This document shows, piece after piece, positions 23,912 through 32,675 of a stretch of 51,735 nucleotides of DNA. The DNA comes from Nitrososphaerota archaeon (GTDB taxonomy: Archaea > Thermoproteota > Nitrososphaeria > Nitrososphaerales > Nitrosopumilaceae), in NCBI GenBank assembly GCA_021325595.1, contig JAJPGX010000019.1, positions 1 to 51,735 on the forward strand, written 5' to 3'. A program made the translations under genes and the position numbers. Positions within the stretch are counted from its first letter, which is position 1; each line of letters starts with the position of its first letter. Under the pieces are notes generated by a model. That model had not been told where the DNA came from. It worked only from the letters and a program-made list of their open reading frames with translations, and did not search any database.

Positions 23912-25207
23912 ATATACTGTATAGATTCCAAAGAAGGGACAGTTCACAATAAATCCAGCCGGCATTGTGGTTGTCAGATCACTTTTGCTTGTAAGATCGT
24001 GGCTGTTTTCAAGCACAGTTGCAATCGATGGATCTTTCCAAGTGACTACCTGTATTCTCCACATGGGGGAATAGTATGGGTCTCCCTGTTTTACTCCTGC
24101 CACACCTGATTGAAATCCAAGAGGACCACTTCCCTTGATACCATTTGAGAACTGGTATAGGTCAGCTGATGAGCTTCCAGTGATTGTTGCTTGTGTCTTG
24201 TTTGCAAGAACTACACCCAAAGCATCTGCTGGTCCTTTCTGTGATGCATCTGTTGCAATATAGTAAATTGTAGAACCGTCAGGTCCAAACCCACGGTGAG
24301 TCACAAATGTTACTTGCATTTTTTGAGTGTCTATGTTTAGAACTTGGGCATTTCCATAATCTCCTGATTCTGTTATTGCATCTCTTATCTTCATGTGACC
24401 TGCTGGAATAGTTCCTTCCTTGTCTCCACCCCATTGCACTATTGGACAGTTGACAACCACATTGGTTGGCGTGATTGTAACTTTTCCTTGGCTAAATGCA
24501 GATATGATGTCATCGTCTGAGCCAAGCACTGTTGCAGATGTAGGATCCTTCCATTCTACAAAGTTGATCTTCCATAGAGGACTGTATTTTGACTCTCCTG
24601 GAATAGAATCTACAACATTTGGTTGAAAGCCTAGCACTCCTGTTCCCGTTACACCATTTTTAAAAACATAGATCTGAGCTAATGCAGATGCTGGTGCCTT
24701 TCCAATTGCAGGTGCAAATGTTACAGGAAAATTGGTAAATTTTCCAAGATCGTTTGCTACATTGGAATCAGAGGCTTCTGTTGTGATATAGTACACATCC
24801 TTACCATCGTATAATCCTTTGACAAGTGGAATCACAAGTGGAAGGTTTGCATTTGACAGTTTCAGTACAGAGCCGAGATCTTGTGATTGCATCGACATCG
24901 TTTCTGACATTGTTCCTTGCTGTGTCATGTTTGATATCATGGAATTTTGATGCATTGTTGTGTTTGTTTTCTTTGTCTGAGCATCATTAAGCTCTTGTTG
25001 TAGTTTGGAAAATTCTCCAGGTCCACACAAATGATCTCCACATACTACAGTATTTCCATACAGTGCAGTTAGATGTTGATCATTTGGAGAGGTATAGTCT
25101 CTTTTTGTAAGAGCATTTGCAGATGGTATTTCTACATAGGCAGATACAATAGAGATACTAAGCAATGGGAGAATTAACAAAACTCCTAGACTTCTAATTT
25201 TTGTCAT
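23897..25207 (-). CDS. Secreted protein with two copies of a WKDP/VNCP domain
   Basis: The protein starts best at ATG 25207 (436 residues) with a clear signal peptide ('IRSLGVLLILPLLSISIVSA'). ATG 25249 is possible, but would put 14 residues before it. Two repeats of about 150 residues follow. Each has a strand block with 'YYITTEASD' or 'YYIATDASQ', then 'GVLGFQPNV' or 'GPLGFQSGV', then 'FVEWKDP' or 'VVTWKDP', and ends in 'VVNCP' or 'IVNCP'. The repeats look like an internal duplication with one Cys each. The linker near residues 65-120 is Met/Gln-rich. I know this as a secreted family in thaumarchaea without assigned function. It ends in the hairpin terminator. Confidence 0.75.
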   Translation of the reverse strand: MTKIRSLGVLLILPLLSISIVSAYVEIPSANALTKRDYTSPNDQHLTALYGNTVVCGDHLCGPGEFSKLQQELNDAQTKKTNTTMHQNSMISNMTQQGTMSETMSMQSQDLGSVLKLSNANLPLVIPLVKGLYDGKDVYYITTEASDSNVANDLGKFTNFPVTFAPAIGKAPASALAQIYVFKNGVTGTGVLGFQPNVVDSIPGESKYSPLWKINFVEWKDPTSATVLGSDDDIISAFSQGKVTITPTNVVVNCPIVQWGGDKEGTIPAGHMKIRDAITESGDYGNAQVLNIDTQKMQVTFVTHRGFGPDGSTIYYIATDASQKGPADALGVVLANKTQATITGSSSADLYQFSNGIKGSGPLGFQSGVAGVKQGDPYYSPMWRIQVVTWKDPSIATVLENSHDLTSKSDLTTTMPAGFIVNCPFFGIYTVYAHMK

Positions 25208-25361
25208 TGCGGGATTAATTCTAAAATTTGTAAATAAAACTTGTTCCAAATCTATTCCAAATCAGATTCTGTTTATTTGATGTAATGGGTCGCCAGAATC
25301 AGATCTGTGAGAGTCCAGTCTTAGCGAACTTATATTGTAGTTCAAACTTCTTTAGATAAAC

Positions 25362-25383
25362 TAAACAATTAAATAATTGTTTA
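25362..25383 (+). promoter_or_regulatory. 22-bp palindrome before the ArsR-like gene
   Basis: A perfect inverted repeat with arms TAAACAATTA and TAATTGTTTA separated by AA. It ends 14 bases before the chosen start codon. The position and symmetry suggest an operator bound by the ArsR dimer to repress its own operon. Confidence 0.6.
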
Positions 25384-25397
25384 ATTATTATATTGTT

Positions 25398-25712
25398 ATG
25401 GAATCCATCTGGAAGGCAGTCGCAGATGACAGCAGACGCGAGATACTGATGCTGCTTCGAAAAAGGAAGATGACTCCAAGTGAACTGACAGAACATTTTC
25501 ATTTCACAGCTCCCGCCTTGTCAAGTCATCTACGCATACTAAAGAGCGCAGACTTGGTCACTGAGGAAAAACTAGGCAAGAACAGATATTATTCATTAAA
25601 CGAAAAAAAATCTCTTGAGATTATAAATTTCTTTGAAAAAATGTGGGGATACAATCTAAACTCGCTTAAAGAATACATCGAGAACAAAGAAAGGAAAAAG
25701 AGGCATGAGTAA
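25398..25712 (+). CDS. ArsR-family transcriptional regulator
   Basis: The roughly 104-residue protein has the ArsR winged-helix pattern: 'VADDSRREILMLLRKRKMTP', 'ELTEHFHFTAPALSSHLRIL', then wing 'LGKNRYYSL'. No Cys pair for metal sensing is visible, so it is more like the ArsR/SdpR type that pairs with SRPBCC proteins. ATG 25398 gives the usual N-terminus ('MESIWKAVADDSRRE'); a start at 25377 would cover the palindrome. It overlaps the next gene by eight bases, so the two form an operon. Confidence 0.88.
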   Translation: MESIWKAVADDSRREILMLLRKRKMTPSELTEHFHFTAPALSSHLRILKSADLVTEEKLGKNRYYSLNEKKSLEIINFFEKMWGYNLNSLKEYIENKERKKRHE

Positions 25713-26145
25713 CCTAGAAATCAAAAAATCTATTGAAATTGATGCCTCTCCCGAAGTTGTATTCAAGGCTATTTCTGATTCTAATGAATTAATCAACTGG
25801 TTTCCGGATGCTGCAATATTGGAACCCAGAGTTGGAGGGAAAACTAAATTCTCGTATTATAAGGATTCAAAGAGGATTACTACATGTGCAAGAGATCATG
25901 ATAAAACCAATGAAGGAAGGGTTTTAGAATTTGTCAAGAACAAAAAACTTGTCTATACCTGGCAGCACATGGATGTACCGGACTTTCCTGAAACTATAGT
26001 AACATGGGAATTGGAAGAAATAGGTAAGAACAAGACTAGGTTGATACTTACTCATACAGGATTTACAAGTAAGGACCAAGTCAAAGATCATTCCGAAGGC
26101 TGGTCGTTCTTTCTTAACGAACTAGCTTCATATTGTAAAAAATAA
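25705..26145 (+). CDS. AHSA1/SRPBCC-domain protein
   Basis: The 146-residue protein is a START-like fold protein: 'IKKSIEIDASPEVVFKAISD', 'INWFPDA', 'PETIVTWELEEIGKNKTRLI' and 'HSEGWSFFLNEL'. Such proteins usually occur beside ArsR-type regulators and are thought to bind small hydrophobic ligands. The ArsR gene overlaps it, and both are probably controlled by the palindrome upstream. The ligand is unknown. Confidence 0.9.
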   Translation: MSNLEIKKSIEIDASPEVVFKAISDSNELINWFPDAAILEPRVGGKTKFSYYKDSKRITTCARDHDKTNEGRVLEFVKNKKLVYTWQHMDVPDFPETIVTWELEEIGKNKTRLILTHTGFTSKDQVKDHSEGWSFFLNELASYCKK

Positions 26146-26229
26146 AAAATTACCAAATTAGCTGTAGCCATAATTGAACCCATTTTGAAAAATTCAAAAA
26201 AGCCAAGGTTATGGTAAAAATTTCGAAAA

Positions 26230-26349
26230 ACACTACTTGAAAAAAATGATTAAGTAGCGTAAATGATCATCTTGTAGACCAAAATGTACCGATTTCCGCA
26301 GTTTTTCTTGTCCAAAGATCAACACACTAAAACAAGGAATTAAGTAGTG
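26230..26349. repeat. CACTACTT / AAGTAGTG inverted repeats in a 240-base gap
   Basis: CACTACTT (26231-26238) is the exact inverse of AAGTAGTG (26342-26349), and a third near copy, AAGTAGCG, is at 26252-26259. Both right-hand copies begin with (A)TTAAGTAG. The pair at 26231 and 26252 could form a hairpin. The gap has no convincing gene, so the repeats may be regulator sites for the helicase gene. Confidence 0.35.
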
Positions 26350-26382
26350 TATTTTTTGAACGGTAAATCATCCAGAATTAAA

Positions 26383-28068
26383 ATGACTAGTGTACTAGAA
26401 TGTTTTCCAGATGAATATGAGCCTAGAGAAACTCAAAAAGAGATATTGAATGCAATAGAACAACAACTCAGGTCAGGATACAAGACTATAGTTTTGTCAG
26501 CTCCAACAGGTGTAGGAAAATCACTCATAGCTGCAACACTGGCCAGATATTACGGGGGTTCATTTATTGTAACTGCATCAAAACAGCTACAGGATCAATA
26601 TTCTAAAGATCTGAAATTTCTCATGCCTGTAAAAGGAAAGTCAAATTTTGCCTGTCTCAAGTTGATGGAACAACAAAAAATAAAAAAGTTTGATACAAAA
26701 AAGGCAATTCAAATTGGTCTTACCTGTGAGAAGGGGATTTGTGAAGAAACCACAATAAAGCGAGGCAAAAAAAATGTCGAGGTTTGTAAATTCAAGCCTA
26801 AGCTGGGAGAGCTTGAACAGTTCAATGATACTTACTGTCATTATTATGAACAAAAATATCGCGCATTAATGTCACCACATTCAATCTGGAATTATGCTTC
26901 ATACTTTCAATTAATGAAATTTAGTAGAAAAGCATATGCAGAATATATCTCAAAACCAATTGCTATTTTTGATGAGGCTCATAAGATAGAAGATCAGATA
27001 ATTCAATTCATTGGATTAGACATCTACAGTGGAAGTTTAACCGAGTGCGGCATTGAGGTAAAGGCATACAATTTGAATGATATTGAAATGGTTATACAGT
27101 TAGTCGATGATCTAGCAAGAGCATATTCTAAACAAATCAAAGATTTGCAGGAAAGTAGATCATTTCAGTTATATCCAGATTACATTGCACTTGCAAAACT
27201 AGAAAACAAATATGAAAAAATGGCAAATGCCCATGCAGAGATACTTTCAAACAAAGACAATTTCATCATAAATGAACCATTCAGAGACGCAGGAGGAAAT
27301 TTTCGCTCAGTTTCAGTCAAACCGCTTGATATATCAAAATATGTTTCATCTTTCTTTGATTTGGAAAACCAGATCTTCATGTCTGCTACAATAGATAAAG
27401 AAAGTTTTTGCGAAAATACTGGCATGGATCCTTCAAAGGTTGCATTTGTAGATACTCCAAAATCTCCCTTTCTTCCTGATAAAAGAAGAATCAATTTTTT
27501 AAACATTAGAAAGTTGAGCCACTCTACCAGTTTAGATGATGAATTATCTGTAATAAAAAAAATTGATGATATAATGTCAGAGCATGCCAATGACAGAGGA
27601 CTGATACTTACATCATCTGAAAAGCGCTGTTTTGATATAATGAATAATCTCTCAGAGAAAAACAGAAAGCGTATAAGAATTTGTCATAGCAGAAATGAGA
27701 ATGGCATGTCCCAAGATGAGGTATTGCAAGAACATGCCCAAGATGAAAATGGTGTATTGCTTTCATCTTCCTTGTGGGAAGGTGTGGATCTAAAAGATGA
27801 CTTGTCTAGATTTCAGATAATTGCAAAGGCCCCATATCCAAACTTGAGTGAAAAGCGTACCAAAATAAAGATGGGAAAATTTCCACTCTGGTACAAATCA
27901 CAGACTCTGATGAAGTTATTGCAGGGTTTTGGTCGCTCAATTAGAAATGAGGATGACTGGGCAGTCACTTATGTTCTTGATTCTGCAGCACATGATCTTT
28001 TGATTCAGTCAAAAACAATGATTCCAAAATCATATCATGACGTACTTGGGTTTCCAAGTTATACTTGA
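26383..28068 (+). CDS. Rad3/DinG-type superfamily 2 DNA helicase
   Basis: The roughly 561-residue helicase begins 'MTSVLECFPDEYEPRETQKE'. Its Walker A is 'APTGVGKS', and the DEAH box is 'IAIFDEAHKIEDQ'. Later motifs include 'LSSSLWEGVDL' and 'GFGRSIRNEDDW'. Cys residues before the DEAH box ('NFACLKLM', 'LTCEKGICEE', 'DTYCHYYEQ') sit where XPD/DinG enzymes bind a 4Fe-4S cluster, so I infer an iron-sulfur helicase. A GTG start at 26347 would add 12 residues of weak composition. It could act in repair or at R-loops. The Cys spacing departs from classical XPD, so cluster binding is not certain. Confidence 0.88.
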   Translation: MTSVLECFPDEYEPRETQKEILNAIEQQLRSGYKTIVLSAPTGVGKSLIAATLARYYGGSFIVTASKQLQDQYSKDLKFLMPVKGKSNFACLKLMEQQKIKKFDTKKAIQIGLTCEKGICEETTIKRGKKNVEVCKFKPKLGELEQFNDTYCHYYEQKYRALMSPHSIWNYASYFQLMKFSRKAYAEYISKPIAIFDEAHKIEDQIIQFIGLDIYSGSLTECGIEVKAYNLNDIEMVIQLVDDLARAYSKQIKDLQESRSFQLYPDYIALAKLENKYEKMANAHAEILSNKDNFIINEPFRDAGGNFRSVSVKPLDISKYVSSFFDLENQIFMSATIDKESFCENTGMDPSKVAFVDTPKSPFLPDKRRINFLNIRKLSHSTSLDDELSVIKKIDDIMSEHANDRGLILTSSEKRCFDIMNNLSEKNRKRIRICHSRNENGMSQDEVLQEHAQDENGVLLSSSLWEGVDLKDDLSRFQIIAKAPYPNLSEKRTKIKMGKFPLWYKSQTLMKLLQGFGRSIRNEDDWAVTYVLDSAAHDLLIQSKTMIPKSYHDVLGFPSYT

Positions 28069-28081
28069 ATAAAAGTTGGAG

Positions 28082-28387
28082 TTAGTGGGCAACTTGGATT
28101 ACATTTTCAGGTAGCTCATCCAAGGTAAAGACAAATCTTGAACCTTCAAACTCTGTTGTGCCTTCACGCTCCCAGTTTACCTTATATGATTTGGTCAGAT
28201 GGCCTCCCACTATGGAAATTGTCTTTGGCACTGCTTCAAACAGTTTTTCAACTTTGGTCTTGTCGCGTGTCATAAGTAGGGATCTTCGTCTCTTCATGAG
28301 ATACTTGATTGCAACGTTTTTGTGCTGGTGTCCTTCCACCTCAATCTTCTCATTGCCTAGATCTATGATGAATTTTCTTTTTCCCAT
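28082..28387 (-). CDS. Hypothetical protein of 101 residues
   Basis: The basic protein reads 'MGKRKFIIDLGNEKIEVEGH', then 'KYLMKRRRSLLMTRDKTKVE' and ends 'LDELPENVIQV'. It looks like a small alpha/beta protein with a positive surface, possibly binding nucleic acid. No family is recognised. It is tail to tail with the helicase gene with only 13 bases between, and its start is followed by a long AT-rich gap. Confidence 0.7.
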   Translation of the reverse strand: MGKRKFIIDLGNEKIEVEGHQHKNVAIKYLMKRRRSLLMTRDKTKVEKLFEAVPKTISIVGGHLTKSYKVNWEREGTTEFEGSRFVFTLDELPENVIQVAH

Positions 28388-28553
28388 GTTGTTTGCATAT
28401 TGAAGTTTCTACAAAAAATGACTTGACAATTCAACATTAGCAATAAGATTGAAAATTATGACAAAAATTGCATAAAATGGCTGCAAATGTATAAGAACCA
28501 CATACGCATGGTTTATCATGTTCCCTGCTTGATTAGACCATGTTTAATTTTGG

Positions 28554-28967
28554 TCACAGTCTTGACTTATTTATCAATACAATTGCCAGAGTTGCAGCAG
28601 TCATGATTATTGCAGCTACTGGACCAAACTCAGGAACTGATTGACTTGCAGGTACATTATTCTCAGGCGTAGTAAGATCTGTGCCGTTTGCATTAGAACT
28701 TGTAGGGTCTGATAAGTCAGGGGGTGTCAAATCTTGCCCTATCGTATCATTTCCTGTGATATCACTTGAACCGCCAGTATTCGTGGAATCTGGATCAGTA
28801 GCATTAGATCCTGTCTGATCAAAATTTCCGGGATCAGTAGAACTAGCTGGGTCACCAGCATTAGCAGTGGGGTCAGTACTTGTGTCAGGTGTTTGTGCAA
28901 AAGCCGAACTAATCATCATAGTAAAAAAGGCGCACAATGAAAATATGACAAGTTCCTTTCTTACCAA
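28554..28967 (-). CDS. Secreted Thr/Asp/Pro-rich protein with PEFG-CTERM sorting tail
   Basis: The 137-residue protein has a signal peptide (about 1-24, 'CAFFTMMISSAFA') and a low-complexity middle rich in Thr, Asp, Ser, Asn and Pro. It ends with 'VPEFGPVAAIIMTAATLAIV' and a short basic tail. This is the thaumarchaeal PEFG-CTERM signal thought to be processed by an archaeosortase for attachment to the cell surface. The middle probably is glycosylated (many Ser/Thr). No enzyme domain is present. The gene is beside another exported protein on the opposite strand. Confidence 0.85.
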   Translation of the reverse strand: MVRKELVIFSLCAFFTMMISSAFAQTPDTSTDPTANAGDPASSTDPGNFDQTGSNATDPDSTNTGGSSDITGNDTIGQDLTPPDLSDPTSSNANGTDLTTPENNVPASQSVPEFGPVAAIIMTAATLAIVLINKSRL

Positions 28968-29043
28968 TCTTTCAACCTAGCGCAAACTCTACAACTGAAT
29001 ACTTAGGCATTGCGGAACAAAGTGAGTTCAGGTTCACAATGGC

Positions 29044-29052
29044 ATATTATAT
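29044..29052 (+). promoter_or_regulatory. TATA-like box before the Ala-rich secreted protein gene
   Basis: 'TATTATATTTAAC' around 29043-29056 is a strong TATA match in the 160-base gap before 29130. The distance to the start codon is about 75 bases, longer than the leaderless norm, so a second element at 'ATTATATCTTAAA' (about 29098-29110) may be the one used. Confidence 0.35.
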
Positions 29053-29129
29053 TTAACAATTACCCATTATTCTTAGTGTACAAAGTTCCGTAAGGGATTA
29101 TATCTTAAATTTTACATCCATACTAAGAA

Positions 29130-30152
29130 ATGACTACCAATTCTTACAACAAATCTGGTCTGACAAGAATAGCGGCGTTTTCGGTTGTAACGGTGCTGCT
29201 TGCCTCAGTCTTTGCTGGCAATGTTGTGACCTTGTCTGCAATGGCAGATAATGGCAACAGTACCAATACAAATGCAAATGTTACTAATACAAAATCTGGT
29301 TCAAATTCCGGAACAAATGATAAACAAGCTGCAAGACAAACATTGCGCAGCGCCTTAAACCAGAATCAAATTACATACAAGCAAGCAGTACAACAGGCAG
29401 ATCTTACGTACAATAATGCAGTAAAACAAGCACAACTTGCCCACTCACAAGCTATTCAAGATGCAAACACTGCTTACAACCAAGCAGTACAACAAGTAAA
29501 GACTGCATTCAATGATGCATACAAGGCTGCAAAAGGAAATGCAACTATAATTGGTCAGGCCATGGCAACAAGAGATCAAGCTATTGCTACGGCAGAAACT
29601 ACAAAGATTAATGCCATAACTTCTGCAGATGTAATCCGAGACAAGGCAGTACATGATGCGTGGAATGTCCATGAGACAAGTGTGTATAATGCTCTTGCCA
29701 CGCGAGATGGCGCTGATGCAACAGCACAGTTTACATTCTATACATCAATTGGAAATTCAACACTAGCCACGCGTACACAGACAATAGGTCAGGCACATGT
29801 TACTGCTGACAATTCCATATTGAAAGCAAGGCAAACAAGAATTGCTGCAGTTGAGAATGCTGATGTTACAAAAGATCAGGCAATTGGAAAAGCACAGACA
29901 GACTTTGTTACTGCTCAAAGTAACTTGAAGGTAACACTTGACAACTCTTACACCAAGGATGCAAAGACTTGGAATACTGCAATCCAGAATTACTGGAACG
30001 CTCATGCCAATCTCATACAAACAGAAGATAATGCCATAGCACAAGCAAATGCTGCTCAAACTTCCGCAGTAGGAAGTGCAGATGCTGCAAGAGATCAAGC
30101 AATAGAACAGGCCTATTCAACTATGTATGGATCAATTGCGGCAGCATACTAG
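29130..30152 (+). CDS. Secreted Ala/Gln-rich coiled-coil repeat protein
   Basis: The 340-residue protein has a signal peptide (about 1-38, ending 'VVTLSAMA'). It then has a Asn/Thr-rich stretch and a long helical region made of imperfect Ala-rich repeats such as 'AVQQADLTYNNAVKQAQLAH' and 'QAIATAETTKINAITSADVI'. The repeats have an 11-residue-like phase and match a long, extended coiled coil outside the cell. Only one or two aromatic residues per repeat occur. I infer a surface or filament-like protein. The neighbour on the minus strand is a sorted PEFG-CTERM protein. No enzyme motif is present. Confidence 0.75.
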   Translation: MTTNSYNKSGLTRIAAFSVVTVLLASVFAGNVVTLSAMADNGNSTNTNANVTNTKSGSNSGTNDKQAARQTLRSALNQNQITYKQAVQQADLTYNNAVKQAQLAHSQAIQDANTAYNQAVQQVKTAFNDAYKAAKGNATIIGQAMATRDQAIATAETTKINAITSADVIRDKAVHDAWNVHETSVYNALATRDGADATAQFTFYTSIGNSTLATRTQTIGQAHVTADNSILKARQTRIAAVENADVTKDQAIGKAQTDFVTAQSNLKVTLDNSYTKDAKTWNTAIQNYWNAHANLIQTEDNAIAQANAAQTSAVGSADAARDQAIEQAYSTMYGSIAAAY

Positions 30153-30305
30153 ATAGTACAAGACGGCATTTTCTTTTTATTTTTGTAACTTTTTAATATG
30201 AAGTGTTTACCGTTTTGATGTGATTATTAATTTTCGTTATGATATTGATTTCATGTTAATTATCTGATGTAAAAATCATATAGAATTGTCTATACCCCTC
30301 TCACA

Positions 30306-30382
30306 TGGTGGGGCCGGTGGGACTTGAACCCACGACCTCTAGCACCCCAGGCTAGCATCATGCCAAGCTAGACAACGGCCCC
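30306..30382 (-). tRNA. tRNA-Pro (anticodon GGG) with encoded CCA
   Basis: On the minus strand the gene begins GGGGCCG and ends CGGCCCC, discriminator A and CCA. The anticodon arm is CTAGC-loop-GCTAG with loop CTGGGGT, so the anticodon is GGG and reads CCC/CCU (proline). The T-arm is GTGGG-TTCAAGT-CCCAC. The D-arm has GTCT with a loop that keeps the GG pair. No intron is visible. The 3' CCA is encoded in the gene, which is often absent in archaea. A TATA-like 'TTTAATAATTT' lies about 22-32 bases upstream (opposite 30404-30414). Confidence 0.95.
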
Positions 30383-30439
30383 TCAAGTTGCTGGCTATTG
30401 TTGAAATTATTAAATTGTAGGATCCAGTTTTGATAAAAT

Positions 30440-31582
30440 TTAGAGCCACTTTTCTAATCTTTCACGTTCAAATTTTTCTTTCTCTGAAAAATGTTCACCA
30501 GATGCTGGTCTTAGTTCAGTAAGTGGATTTGGAGTTGCAAACATGTCAACTGCAAGATATCCAGCTACTTTTTTTCCTGTTTCTAAAAAGCAACCACCCT
30601 TACCATCAAAGACTGCATTTTGCATCTCTTTTGCTATTTGTGATATGATGTTTCTTGCTACTGTTATTCCCTCTTCTTCTGCAAATATTCCTGCTTTTGG
30701 AACTGCAATCTTGTCTGTTACCATTATTTGATTTACATCTCCTATTGCATAGACATTTTCAAAATTAGTTTTGCAGGTTCGGTCAGTTTCTATAAATTTT
30801 CCAGGCTGCGCAAAACCTGATGCAGTTACAACTGAAGGGGCTTTGTGTGGTGGGACTGTAATTAGCAGATCAAAATCAGTCTCGCCATTTTCAAATTTTA
30901 TTTTATTTGGCTCGACAGATACAGTTTTGTGATTGCCTTGAAATTCTATGTTTTTGGATTTGAGGATCTGTAGTATATCTTCGCTTACTTGAGGGCCGCC
31001 AGCTGGTAGGGTGAGTGGTGCCGGACTGTAAAACTCCATCTTTATAGAATCGCTTGTTCCTTGCTCCTCCAAGACTGACCTTATTAAAAGTGCTGCCTCA
31101 AATGGCGCAGGAGGACACTTGTATGGCATTCCAGTAATGGCCATCACTATCTTGCCTGATTTCATCTGTTTGATGGCATCACGAATCTTTGGTACGTCTT
31201 TTAGATCATACAAAATGAGGCTGTTTTCTTTCAAGCCATGAATCTGTTCTGGAGCAAGCTCTACTCCTAGTGCAATTATTAGATAATTATAATGAAATTG
31301 TCTGTAGCTTGTGCGTACTGTTTTATGTTCAGGATCAATCTTGATAACTTCTTCATTTACAAATTCAATGCCTTTCTTTGTTACATTTTCAAGAGATCTT
31401 TTGGAGGTTTCAAATTCTCTGGTGCCGTTGATTATCCAGAGTTTGACAAGATCCATCATGAACCAATCTTTTTTATCTATAATTGTAATTCTTGCATCCT
31501 GTGGAAGATTTTGCCGTAATTCGTTTGCTGCTGCAAGACCACCAAATCCCCCACCCAAAATTACAATATTTGTAGGATTCAT
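30440..31582 (-). CDS. SQR/NDH-2-like FAD oxidoreductase
   Basis: The 380-residue protein is a two-dinucleotide-domain flavoprotein. It starts with the FAD motif 'NIVILGGGFGGLAAANEL', has 'YLIIALG' at about 103-109, and a second FAD site 'VYAIGDVNQI' near 290-300. 'GMPYKCPPAPFEAALL' keeps the Cys region found in sulfide:quinone oxidoreductases. C-terminal amphipathic residues 'EKEKFERERLEKWL' could associate with the membrane. Whether it oxidises sulfide, NADH or another donor cannot be read. It is 14 bases downstream of the SDR gene, and both are likely one transcript. Confidence 0.88.
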   Translation of the reverse strand: MNPTNIVILGGGFGGLAAANELRQNLPQDARITIIDKKDWFMMDLVKLWIINGTREFETSKRSLENVTKKGIEFVNEEVIKIDPEHKTVRTSYRQFHYNYLIIALGVELAPEQIHGLKENSLILYDLKDVPKIRDAIKQMKSGKIVMAITGMPYKCPPAPFEAALLIRSVLEEQGTSDSIKMEFYSPAPLTLPAGGPQVSEDILQILKSKNIEFQGNHKTVSVEPNKIKFENGETDFDLLITVPPHKAPSVVTASGFAQPGKFIETDRTCKTNFENVYAIGDVNQIMVTDKIAVPKAGIFAEEEGITVARNIISQIAKEMQNAVFDGKGGCFLETGKKVAGYLAVDMFATPNPLTELRPASGEHFSEKEKFERERLEKWL

Positions 31583-31596
31583 TTTCAGAATACCGC

Positions 31597-32337
31597 CTAT
31601 CTTTCTTGGGTAGTTGGTCTAACAGTTATCTCGTTTACATTCATGTGTGGTGGAGATTCTACTGCAAACATAATCGAGTTTGCAATATCCTCTGACCTTA
31701 GTGCTTGAATACTCTTTGAGTGTTTTACAAATGCCTCCAAAGACTTGTCAGTGATTGTATTTGTAAGCTCAGTATCTACTATTCCCGGTTCAATTGTTGT
31801 TACTCGAATATTATTTCGAGTTGAAAGTTCTTGGCGCAGCCCCTCGCTAAATGCACGAACTGCATATTTTGTTGCACAATAAACACTTCCTGCAGGAAAA
31901 ACTATTCTTCCAGCAATAGATGAGATGTTCACAATGTGTCCAGAATTTTGCTTGAGAAGATGAGGTATTGCTGCTGCAGTACAATACAAAACTCCTTTGA
32001 TGTTAACATCAATCATTCTTTCCCATTCATCTACCTTGAGATTTTTTACAAAGCTAAGAGGCATCAAGCCTGCATTATTAACCAAAATGTCGATTTTCCC
32101 CCATTTGTTTACAGCAGAATTTATCAAGTTGTCACAGTCGCTACGTTTTGTTACATCACAAGCAACAGTGATACATTCTCCGCCAATTTTTTCAATTTCC
32201 TTTTTGAGTTTTTCTAATAGCTCAGTTCGTCTTGCACCTACTGCAACTTTTGCACCGGCTTTAGCTAGTGCCAAAGCTGTAGCAAAACCAATTCCACTAC
32301 TTGCACCTGTTACAATAGCTACTTGACCTTTTATCAT
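31597..32337 (-). CDS. Short-chain dehydrogenase/reductase
   Basis: The roughly 246-residue SDR has the classical motifs: 'VTGASSGIGFATA' (cofactor), 'NNAG', 'SSIAG' (catalytic Ser) and 'YCATKYAV' (Tyr-x3-Lys). An Ala-Arg-Arg after the second strand favours NADP. ATG 32337 gives 'MIKGQVAIVTGAS'; ATG 32358 adds seven residues. The substrate cannot be read. It is in a two-gene unit with the flavoprotein downstream. Confidence 0.92.
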   Translation of the reverse strand: MIKGQVAIVTGASSGIGFATALALAKAGAKVAVGARRTELLEKLKKEIEKIGGECITVACDVTKRSDCDNLINSAVNKWGKIDILVNNAGLMPLSFVKNLKVDEWERMIDVNIKGVLYCTAAAIPHLLKQNSGHIVNISSIAGRIVFPAGSVYCATKYAVRAFSEGLRQELSTRNNIRVTTIEPGIVDTELTNTITDKSLEAFVKHSKSIQALRSEDIANSIMFAVESPPHMNVNEITVRPTTQER

Positions 32338-32450
32338 ATGAAAATCATTTTTGATCATCTGTCTTGCGTAAATAAATTTTGTTAATTATTACAAATTTAG
32401 GATAAAATTGTTACCTAAAATTAAATTAGTGTCATTGTTGATAACTGGTC

Positions 32451-32675
32451 ATGGAACAGTTTGACTGTGCATATTGTGGTGAAAAGCAAGACTTGCCTTT
32501 TGAATGCAGTTATTGTAACGACAAGTTTTGTGCCGAACATAGATTACCAGAGGATCACAGATGTGTAAAGCTTTACCAAATCAGAGCAAAAAGATTTGGA
32601 GAAAGTAAGGTTCAAAGAACAAAAGGAATAGGTAGACAGGGTTTTATCAAAAGGCTATTTGGAAAGTTTGGTTAG
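32451..32675 (+). CDS. AN1-type zinc finger protein
   Basis: The 74-residue protein begins with an AN1-like finger: 'CAYCGEKQDLPFECSYCNDK', 'FCAEHRLPEDHRCVKL'. Cys pairs and the His residues match the AN1 spacing. A basic C-terminal part ('RAKRFGESKVQRTKGIGRQG') follows. AN1 fingers in archaea are thought to bind proteins or nucleic acids. It is monocistronic and overlaps the membrane protein gene tail to tail by four bases. Confidence 0.85.
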   Translation: MEQFDCAYCGEKQDLPFECSYCNDKFCAEHRLPEDHRCVKLYQIRAKRFGESKVQRTKGIGRQGFIKRLFGKFG

